Below, piece after piece: positions 56,305 to 64,000 of a stretch of DNA of 64,000 bases. The stretch covers positions 17,581,896 to 17,645,895 of the forward strand of contig OY992837.1 of the NCBI GenBank assembly GCA_963921425.1, written 5' to 3'. Each line of letters opens with the position of its first letter. Within the stretch, counting starts at the first letter, position 1. Both the position numbers and the translations under genes were made by a program. Source of the DNA: Dryas octopetala. Taxonomy: Eukaryota; Streptophyta; Magnoliopsida; Rosales; Rosaceae. A model generated the notes under the pieces. That model was given only the letters and a program-made list of their open reading frames with translations. It did no database searches and was not told the DNA's origin.

Positions 56305-57840
56305 CTACTCAAGTCCCGCAGCAGAACCTGAACCGGAAGCTGAATGTGACCCTGATCCTCCCTGCGGACCAAACTGTCTCATAAATTCATCATCACCTAA
56401 ATTACCAGAAAGCAATCCGGAAAATCCAACACCCGTAGAATGATGTGACCCATCAGGAGATGGCTGAGAAGGTACCTCTGGCCGATACATAGGCATCTGC
56501 AAAGGTGACTGAGGCATAAACGACATCTGGTACATAGGATGCATCGAGAACATTCCATAGGGAGAATGTGGAGGCTGACTCTGGCCATAAGGCTGTTGTA
56601 GATGCGAGCTCTGCGGGTGTGTCTGTGTTTGCATCATCACTTGTTGTTGCTGCTGCATAAACATCATCATCTGTTGTTGCTGCTGCTGTTGCTGCTGCTG
56701 TAGCTGAGTCTTTAACAGCTCAATTGCCTCCTCTTGGGCATCCTGCTTAGCCTGCACAGCCTCATGCTTCTTCTGCCATTCAAGGCACTGTGCCTCCAAA
56801 AGTGCTTCTCTTGTCTTCGATGATCTCCGAGAAGAAGTACTAGATTGAGCCCTAGCATAAGGCACCATTTCAGGTGTCACCCTATGTCCATAGAGCCGAA
56901 CTCTATTTTTCCTCTCAGGACCCATCTCCTCAACATACACTTCTGTGTGAAGTTCAGAAGTGTCATTCGCTCCAGACTCAATCCGTGAGTCAACAGAATT
57001 CTCCATGGACATCTAATAAACAAATATTTAGATAAATTTGTAAGTAAAATTTAAGAACATAAAATACACATTATGGAAAAAAAAAAAAAACTAGCATAAT
57101 ATTTACCCCTCTCTCCTCCAATGGCACATCAATCCAACTATTGTCTTTGCACGTGTGGGTGACACGAAAGAAAGTAATGGGATCGGGTTTAACTCCATGC
57201 TTCTTCTTCTAAAAATTTAAACCATTAAAAAAAATAATTTAGAATATATTTATGTGCCTTAATTAAATAAAATTGTAACTCAATAAGATGAAAAAAATTA
57301 ATTATACTCACATAATCTTCACGAAGACGTTCAAATGTCCACGATCCTGATGTATGGCTCATCGTTTGTTGAGAACGATTAGCTTTATTTTTCACAGCTA
57401 TCTCCTAAAAGGTCAAACATAATATAAATTAGTTATAATTGCACATACTAGTATTATTAAATATTTGATTAAAGATTGTCACCTGAGTTTTTGGGTTATC
57501 CCAATGTTCCACCATCTTCGCCCATTGCACAGGATCTACATTATTGGGACATCTCAACCGCCGCTAATCTGTCCTGCCAGTGTAGTACTTCCCTTTCAAA
57601 TATGCACTATATTCTTTATAAGCATGTTCAGCAATGTGCAAAGTCATGGTCTTAATCACGGGCTTTTTTACCAAATCCTCGTCACGAAAAGTGATAGTGC
57701 CCTACATCCATAAAAGATTAAAAAAAAACAATTATAAGTAAATATTTACAAGTATTTTACTTTTAATATCATTTAAAAAAAATAAATTGATACCCGTATT
57801 CTGTCCCACAACTTTAATCCGCCAGTATTGTCCGCCAAGA
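56305..57840 (-). pseudogene. Transposase_24 (Ptta/En/Spm) gene inside the CACTA element
   Basis: Minus-strand exons: ~57792-57840 (LKLWDRIR), ~57570-57702 (GTITFRDEDLVKKPVIKTMT, then AYKEYSAYLKGKYYTGRTD and a TAG), 57483-57568 continuing RRLRCPNNVDPVQWAKMVEH to CAG/GTGACA, 57312-57404 (EIAVKNKANRSQQTMSHTSG, SWTFERLREDY), ~57108-57211 (KKKHGVKPDPITFFRVTHTC, SWIDVPLEERG), and 56305-57012. The last exon has a charged region (ALLEAQCLEWQKKHEAVQAK), a poly-Gln tract of 11 from CAG repeats, a Pro/Met/Gln-rich stretch and a Gly/Ser tail. This is the plant En/Spm-associated protein family (Pfam Transposase_24, TNPA-like accessory), thought to bind subterminal repeats. The TAG at the second/third segment joint breaks the frame; the final 235-codon exon is open. 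The start lies inside the right terminal region, so the 5' part seems deleted. Confidence 0.7.
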
Positions 57841-57864
57841 ATGACCATTTTTGTAGTAGTGAAT

Positions 57865-58158
57865 ATGAGTATAAGTAGTAGCAAAATTAGAAGTAAACTA
57901 GTTAATCTCATAAGCTTTTACAAATAAGCAAATAAAAAAAAACGAAAAAATGAAAAATAGAGAGTCAGAGAGGCCTCAGATCTTGGTGGATAAAAATGAA
58001 TAAGATGGGAGATGTTTCAGATCCCATCTGTAGTAGCAAGTAGCAAATAATATCTATATCAATATGAAATTAACTATATTATATTATCAATATCAAATAA
58101 AAGCAGAAGTTGCAGAACACGCATATCACATATCTATATCAATTAATATTACCATATA
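57865..58158. other. hAT-interior or flanking DNA, no gene seen
   Basis: AT-rich, no ORF or structured repeat of note between the CACTA element and the MITE. Confidence 0.4.
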
Positions 58159-58559
58159 CAAGAATGTTCTAAAACTAGTTAGTTAGTAAGTTAATACAAA
58201 ACTAACTACCCTGTTGGTCCCACTGTACAATGTAATTTCAAAATCCAAACCGTTTATTGTTTAGGCCATGCTTCAAAGATCATTCATGTAAAAGATCTTC
58301 AAAATCGGAAGTCATTTAGCCATTTGATTATAATAACAACTATTTCTATGCTTTTATCGAAAATACTGATCGTCTATTTATTTGATCTCAATTAGATGAC
58401 TACATGATTTTCGATTTAGTTGATTTTTTGCAATGATGATCTTTGAAGTATGGCCTAAATAATTGATGGTTCGGATTATGAGATTAGTGATGTGGTGGGC
58501 CCAAAAGCATGGTTAGCTTCGTATTAACTTGCTAACTGGTTAGCTTTAGAGCACTCCTC
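58159..58559. mobile_element. 401-bp foldback MITE with 10-bp target duplication
   Basis: It is flanked by an exact TTACCATATA at 58149-58158 and 58560-58569. Ends: CAAGAATGTTCTAAAACTAG left; complement of right GAGGAGTGCTCTAAAGCTAA. The inverted similarity covers ~120 bases of each arm, including TTAGGCCAT(G/A)CTTCAAAGATCA. Mutator-like by target length and structure. Its interior echoes that of the 50252 MITE, suggesting distant kinship. Confidence 0.88.
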
Positions 58560-58569
58560 TTACCATATA

Positions 58570-59120
58570 TATATATATGGAGAGACATTATATTTCCCAT
58601 TATCTAAAATAGCCATATGCGGATATGTCCATATGGCCATATATAGTAGATTCCTCATTTCTTGATTCATATGATCAAAGAATCGCAATATTAGGCATCA
58701 ATCAATCAAGCTCATGCACTGATGCACTTACACTTTACAAACCTTGCAAGGGGTCTCACCAGGGGAGGAGGTTACAAATCTTGCAGAGGGTCACGCTGGG
58801 GGAGAAGGCAAGGGGCTGCGGTAGAGGGAGAAGATAGAGAGAAAAGAAAGAGAGAGAGAGAACTAAGAGAGAAGACAGAGAACTAGAGAAAAGATAGAGA
58901 TCTTGCGCGCAGGGGAGAAGACAAAGAGAAGACAGAAAAAGAGATTTGAGTTTGTGGATGAAAATGAGGATGGGAGCAATCAGTGAGGTATCAAACTATC
59001 AATAGTCATAGCTATCGAAATTTCGCCCAAATTCAACAAAAACATACTTGCAGGTACATCGAAATTTTGTCGAAATTTTTTCGAAAAATAAGAGAAATGT
59101 GATAAAATTTCGAGCCCTAA
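58570..59120. other. GA-rich stretch and presumed right end of the hAT element
   Basis: 58830-58950 is GA-rich simple sequence. 58995-59118 carries the CGAAATTT motif cluster. No gene seen. Confidence 0.4.
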
Positions 59121-59320
59121 AAAAATGAAAATTTCACTCAGTCTCCAGACCACCACCGGTGACCCATCTTTCCAGCGTAACAACCCCAGCCACGTCTTCC
59201 CTTGCCAACGACAGTTCACCTCCCTCATCCCCTCTCCTTATATATATATATATATATCTCTCTCTCACTCTCTCTCTCTCCATTCTCTTTCTCTCTCTGC
59301 TATCACACAAACTGAAGCTA

Positions 59321-62300
59321 ATGGAGGCTAATAACCTTGCCTATCTCCAGATTAAAGAGGTAAAATTGATCCCAAACCTTACCAAAACATAGGAGTGGCA
59401 GCAAACCTTTGAACCCAATTCCACCTTACCAAAACATAGGAGTGGCAACTGAGGTTTCTCCCGGTTGTGTGTTTTTGGTGGGTTGTTTGCTTACCAAAAG
59501 ATATAGTAATAAAGTGGCGTTTACGAATATGATGCGATGTCTTTGGAGCCTTTAAGGAGGACTTGTTTCTGTTTGTGTTTTCTTCGACAGAGGAGCGTCG
59601 GTGAGTGCTATTAGGTGGTTCTTGGACTTTTGATAAAGCGCTCTTGCTACTGGAGTGTATGGATGGCTTTGAAAACCTGTCTTAGGTCATTATTAAATGC
59701 CAGGATTGAACAGAAATGGGGCATCGATTGTTCAGGGGACTACCTTCGTATTCGGGTGGGGATTGATGTTACTAAGCCCTTGCGGAGGTTTCTGATAGTT
59801 GTTCTCCTTGGTAGGGCTGCCACTAAGGTTGATATTCATTATGAATGTCTTTTGAGTTACTTTTTTTTGTGTGAACTATTTGATCATATTGGAGAGGATT
59901 GCTCACTCTTTGACGAATCGCCGATTGTTCCTTCTAATGCTTCTTATAGTTCTTGATTATCGTCAGAGAGTCTGCATCGAGGTAATTATAGTGGTGGTGG
60001 GCGAAGGTTTGGTTTTTCGTTCAAAGTTGGTGAGGGTTCCAGGAGAATGAGGGTTCCAGATGGTCCAGTTAGTGTTGGGATTGCTCGAACCCTGGCTGAG
60101 GTTTTTTTTCATAACCGTCATTCAATTGAGCATGGGGTGGAGGTGAACCAACCATTATCAGAGGATTCGGGTTCGCCATCTCTGAAGTCTCCTTTTCCTT
60201 TGTCGTCTACTGTGGTGCCTAAAACTCCTAAAATATCTCGCCTTGCGCTTGGGCCGCAACCTAATGCTGTGGTGTTGGACATTGATCCTTTTAATTTGGG
60301 GCCTACAATTGAGCGCACTGCATGTCATCGAGGTCATCATGCTTCCTTTGTTTCCCCTCCTAATGTCGGGCTAGTGGATGTGCATGCCACACCCCAATTT
60401 TTGAAGTGATTTTAAAAATATAATTGAAGTGTGAATTATGCCATATTTGAAGTAAAGTAAATATTTCTTCAATTATGACATAATAATATTTTTTCTATTC
60501 TTTAAAATTAAACTAAAAAATTATTAAATTCTCCAACGGAGAATGGATAAACTATGTTATAACTGAGATCAGAATATGTGTAGTTTAAGCTACACCCTAA
60601 TAAATTACATAAATTTTTTTTTTCTAGAATAGATTACATAATTTATTCCAAGCAAAAAACATCATAATTCTAGCATTTCCTAGGCATCACTTGTATAATC
60701 CATCTCTTGAGTATTAGGATTAGCATCTGCATCAATTGTTAATAACATGAGCTTTTTAGGGCTCAATAGGGACTTTTAGTTCCTCATGGCCAATTATAAA
60801 TATCATACATGAAATTAATTAATTAAAATGCATGAGAATATATGCATGTATGAATACACTCATTCTTTAACCTTGTTAACTTATATATAAGGCGAACAAG
60901 CCTGCACGTCTTATACCGTGCATTTTACCACTTTGGTCTCGAATACCTTATATATATATATCAACACCTATTATTCCTTTAATCTCAATTGATTCGTTTA
61001 ATTCATCTTTCTTCTCATTTTCAGTGGTCACTAAGCCATCCATTTTCCCTTAGTACCATTAACAATAAGACCACTAAGACATCATCTTTCCCTTAGTGTC
61101 TTAATTAATAGGTTTTAGTTACACCACCCATGCACATCTACCTTTATTGATGTACATGTATATCATGGTATGAATTATACAAAACAAGTGTTTAGTGTGA
61201 AATAATACTCACATAAAATTGTATATATTCATATATAACTTAGAACAAATACCATGAAATTAAGTTATTATTGTCTCATAATAGAATAGTATAAGATCAA
61301 TTAATAACAGTATATAACTATACTATTGTTTAATTGTAAAAATTCATCCAATATTCTCATACATACAAATATATTATATAGGCCAATCATTGGGTACGAC
61401 TTACCTCAATCTCGTTGAAGAAGTTCAAACTCGTAAATGCTCTAGGTTGATTCTCCTATGTGTTTGGAACTATTTAACAAGTAAAATGCTATTTTAGAAA
61501 CAATTTAATTAGTGCAAAACTATACTTTTCCACTATGTGAAGAAAGTGTAAGTCACACTCTTTCCTTTGGGTTTTGGATGTTTCCAAAAATTATACCATT
61601 GAACATAATTCAAAAATTAGAGTTAAGAGAAGCAAAAATGAGTGGCTAGAGTCGTCGGAGAACCACCACACACGCTGACACACGCCGGTGGTGCGACTGG
61701 GAGTTGGCTGGAAGAGGTTATCTTCAACCACCAGCACTTTGTTTCTAGTTTGTGGCAAATTTTTGGTCCAACTTCTACTAGTTTTACCTTATCAAATATT
61801 CATAAAATCCTATAAATTTATACTTGTTTTAAAGCTAGTAACACGATCTTTACAACCATATAAAAAGATTTAAAAACGGTGTTCTAGAACTCAAGTTATA
61901 AGGCTTGAAAGTAGGCCATATGAAAATTGTGAATTTTTTGAAAAAAAAATTCATATTTTTTAAGTCTCTTTGTTTTTCACTTTCTTTCAATTAAAAACCT
62001 CAAAACATGTTCTAAGGCTATAATAAGGTTATATACGACCTATTTTTTAATTTTACAACATTAAACCAAGGTGTGAAATCAAAATTTTAAAACAAAATTT
62101 TTTCAGAAAAATTTGATAAGGACACCTATATTTCCATAGGTTCCTTAAGTTCACCTTCTCTTCCCACTGTCAACTTAGATTATTAGTGTATCATAACCTA
62201 CAAATAGAAGAGAAAGTCTATAAAGGGTTAGTGTGTTTAATCTTCTATGTTGGAATTAAAACTTCAAGTATTCATCTAAGATGAGTTGAAGTTACTTATT

Positions 62301-63109
62301 GATGTTGACAGAGCCTTCACTTCTCTTTCTCTCACTCTCTCTTTCTCTTATGTCTTTCTCTTTTGTCTTTCACTTACTCTTGCTTTCTCTTTTTTTTTAG
62401 ATTTATGTTTGCTCTCTAAGTTACCTTTTACAACTACTATTTATCTTAGATGAGTCTCTTTTATCTTCTCTCACTAATTATTGTTTTAGGAGTACTAGGG
62501 GCATGACTCACCCCTAATTTACTTATATATCTAACCATCTAGCTAGTTAAGACCTTAGTTTGTGTAAAAAGGTTCTTATTTGATTTGTTGTTTACATTCA
62601 TGTTTCTCTTCCTCATTATTTTTTTCTTCTTAAATGTGGGTTGGGCTGCTAAAGGATCCTTGGGTTGTTGGTGGGTAATATGAGTTTGTTTCTACCTAAG
62701 GTAATAGTTGGGCTTTATAAAGAAAAATAGTTTAGGCCTTAAGGTTTTCAAGCAAAATATAAGTCCACAAAATTTGTGAAACGCATTCAAGGAATAGTCT
62801 ACTACCAAAAAAAAAAAAGTTCATTTATTTATTATTATTCTTATTATTTTCCAGGTTATTACAATGCAGGTTTCTCAGGAAGTTGTGCCTTAGGTTGAGT
62901 CTGGTCGGTGTAAGCAGGGTCGGGGTATTACTACTAATTCTTCTGCTACTAGGGGAAAAGGGTGAAAGGAAGGGGTTGTTAAGCAGCCTCGGGATGATGT
63001 GATTGGAAGGTCTGGGAATTCAAAGCGACAACAGGTCTCGGGTTCTATGCTTGATTCTACTCAAGTTCCGGTGACGAGGATTACATTGCAACCCCATCAC
63101 TCATCATGA
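59321..63109 (+). pseudogene. LINE ORF1 (DUF4283 + zf-CCHC_4), broken by LTR insertion
   Basis: MEANNLAYLQIKEVKLIPNL is the likely start. A small duplication (CCTTACCAAAACATAGGAGT twice, ~59376 and ~59429) breaks the frame. The DUF4283 domain is then readable across frames: GCLLTKRYSNKVAFTNMMRC, LFLFVFSSTEERR and GGSWTFDKALLLLECMDGFE. The next section, GDYLRIRVGIDVTKPLRRFL then IHYECLLSYFFLCELFDHIG and EDC, is the CCHC_4 knuckle region, in which one Cys of the usual C..C is replaced (FFLCELFDHIGEDC). After 60384 the solo LTR intervenes. The ORF1 tail resumes at 62864 and ends TRITLQPHHSS at TGA 63107-63109, overlapping the ORF2 ATG. ORF1 proteins are RNA-binding partners of L1 reverse transcription. 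Non-functional here. Confidence 0.75.
60385..62863 (+). mobile_element. solo LTR (2479 bp) nested in the LINE
   Basis: Starts TGCCACACCCCAATTTTTG and ends GGTTATTACA, the TG..CA termini and ACACCCCAA.TTT start typical of plant Gypsy LTRs. Flanks GTGCA (60380-60384) and ATGCA (62864-62868) form a 5-bp target duplication with one mismatch. LINE ORF1 is readable on both sides. No primer-binding site or internal genes. Short ORFs inside have no domain support. Confidence 0.8.
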
Positions 63110-64000
63110 ATGCGTTGTCTTGGAATGTGAAAGGGCTTGGGAACCCTCTTACTTTCCAGGCTCTCAGCTCTTTGCTGAGAGAGAAGTGCCCTAGTCTTGT
63201 CTTCCTTGTTGAGACTAAGGCTACTCGATTACAATTGGAACATAAGTTGAGATCATTGACGAGTTATCAATGGTATGTGGTGGACCATGTGGGCTTTGGT
63301 GGGGGATTTGTACTGCTTTGGCATATGGATTAGGAGGTCCGAATTCATTCTTCATCTCGGGGTCATATTGACTGTCATGTTGTCCTGCCTAATTTCCCTC
63401 CTTTTCAGTTTACTGGTTTTTTATGGCAACCCACTTAGAAGTTTTAGATTTCATTCTTGGGAGTTTTTGCGCCACCTATCCTCATATTTTTCTGGGCCTT
63501 GGCTTTGTATGTGCCATTTCAACGAAACTGTTATGTATCTGAGAAGATGGGGATTCTATGAGGTCAGTGTATCTCATGAACAACTTCTAGTGTGCTCTTG
63601 ATGACTGTGGTTTTGTGGGTATTTCTTCTCAGGGTCATGCCTTTACCTGGAGGCGTGGTACGTGTCCCAATGTTAATTTATGGGAACATTTGGATAGAGG
63701 GGTTTCAAATGTGGAGTTTCTCTTGCTCGAATCATCGTCCCATCTTATTGGAATGTAAGTTTCTATTTGCTTCACCTGCAACTCGACGGCCCTCCGTTCG
63801 TTTTCATTTTGAAGCTTGTTAACTGAAAGAGGGTGGTTTTGATAATGTGGTTTAGGAAACTTGGTTGGCTACCTAGAGTGATTTTTTTTTTTGCTGCATA
63901 AACTAAGGTTGTGCACTCAATTTTTGAGGAATTTGGAATTCTCATGTGGTTCAGAATATTCCACGGAAAATTAAGGAGTTGAAATGTGAGCTTGATTGAA
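63106..64000 (+). pseudogene. LINE ORF2 N-terminal endonuclease, frameshifted, partial
   Basis: MNALSWNVKGLGNPLTFQAL, then CPSLVFLVETKATRLQLEH, is the apurinic-endonuclease-like (exo_endo_phos) domain start, with the catalytic-site Asn and Glu of WN..G and ETK. A stop at 63331 ends the first frame. Later pieces in other frames include FSGPWLCMCHFNETVMYLRR (normally GDFNE; the Asp is altered here), GHAFTWRRGTCPNVNLWEHL, and SSSHL/SNHRPILLECKF (SDHRP in relatives). Near the window end IPRKIKELKCELD matches the linker before the RT domain. Continues beyond 64000. Confidence 0.82.

Larger units (their letters stand above)
55734..57861 (-). mobile_element. non-autonomous CACTA (En/Spm) element, 2128 bp
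   Basis: The left terminus is CACTACTACAAAA; the right terminus is TTTTTGTAGTAGTG. The perfect 3-bp target duplication AAT is at 55731-55733 and 57862-57864. The left subterminal ~400 bases hold about 15 copies of short motifs of the type TCCGCC(A/G)G and (C/T)CTGGCGG in both orientations, the expected binding sites for a TNPA-like protein. A single gene remnant (56305-57840) lies inside. No TNP2-type (TNPD) transposase is present. Confidence 0.92.
51535..59120 (-). mobile_element. hAT element (DUF659 type) with nested insertions; ends approximate
   Basis: Both proposed ends carry clustered CGAAATTT/AAATTTCG motifs: left 51537-51620 (AAATTTCGGTTTCGCGAAA), right 58995-59118 (ATCGAAATTTTGTCGAAATT, ending TTTCGAGCCCTA). 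hAT elements often have such subterminal motif clusters and ends like (T/C)AGGG. The coding remnant 52025-55116 lies between. The CACTA element at 55734 and the MITE at 58159 would be later insertions. The exact termini and 8-bp target duplication could not be matched by eye. Confidence 0.4.
59321..64000 (+). mobile_element. L1-type LINE, split by a solo LTR, running off the window
   Basis: ORF1 begins at ATG 59321 and resumes after the LTR insertion (62864-63109). ORF2 starts at ATG 63106 and continues past the window end. Upstream (59120-59320) is a CT-rich leader after a TA-rich stretch, which may be the element's 5' UTR. The 3' end and target duplication are outside the window. Confidence 0.8.

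Noticed and set aside
56305-57012. A host Gln-rich transcription factor.
   Set aside because: It lies between perfect CACTA termini, and the upstream exons match the En/Spm accessory family.
59321-59390. ATG at 59321 after a TA/CT-rich leader, as the first exon of a host gene with a GT donor at 59360.
   Set aside because: The text immediately downstream reads as a LINE DUF4283 domain in order, and the start resembles LINE ORF1 starts, so the LINE explanation is simpler.
1-64000. CRISPR arrays, bacterial operons, riboswitches or replication origins.
   Set aside because: Nothing with regular spacers or bacterial gene style; the window is plant nuclear DNA.

Overview
The window is nuclear DNA from a flowering plant. 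Evidence: intron-containing genes with GT..AG introns, two PPR loci, an annexin, a BPA1-type RRM protein, and plant-type transposons of nearly every superfamily. Protein flavour and repeat style suggest a rosid, possibly Rosaceae, but that is an inference. No gene looks bacterial or organellar.

Only four host genes look intact. (1) 1736-2501 minus: a two-exon small-heat-shock-like protein with a C-terminal membrane anchor (RTM2-like). (2) 8666-10974 minus: a four-exon annexin of about 310 residues. (3) 16393-19038 minus: an intronless 881-residue PPR protein, probably mitochondrial. (4) 46147-50774 plus: an eight-exon BPA1-like RRM protein. Broken host-type genes are a CNL resistance-gene N-terminal scrap (216-372), an RFL-type PPR pseudogene (7001-8023) and a second copy of annexin exons 2-3 (6416-6863). 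That copy sits in a roughly 1 kb duplicated block beside the PPR pseudogene, with filler DNA at the joint.

The rest is a dense, nested transposon landscape. 13161-14917 holds two LINE 3' ends on the minus strand. 22395-32660 is a Copia remnant apparently broken first by a Gypsy element (LTR 22908-25164 with its primer-binding site) and then by a 5.3 kb Mutator-like element (26804-32147). The Mutator-like element has about 220-bp terminal inverted repeats, a near-perfect 9-bp target duplication, a decayed MURA-type transposase and a second, divergently oriented GRF-zinc-finger gene. 32650-45400 contains two paralogous segments separated by a solo LTR (35076-36970, 5-bp target duplication) and a complete but decayed minus-strand Copia element (37846-43542). 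51535-59120 is a DUF659-type hAT element carrying a nested CACTA element (55734-57861, perfect 3-bp target duplication) and a 401-bp foldback MITE (10-bp target duplication). 59321-64000 is a plus-strand L1-type LINE, split by a 2.5 kb solo LTR and running off the window.

The strongest items for follow-up are the MULE with its GRF-zinc-finger passenger, the CACTA element reduced to one Transposase_24-like gene between subterminal repeats, three MITEs with exact 9-10-bp target duplications (one inside an intron of the BPA1-like gene), and the annexin/PPR duplication joint. No certain new biological system is visible. The novelty lies in element architecture and nesting.
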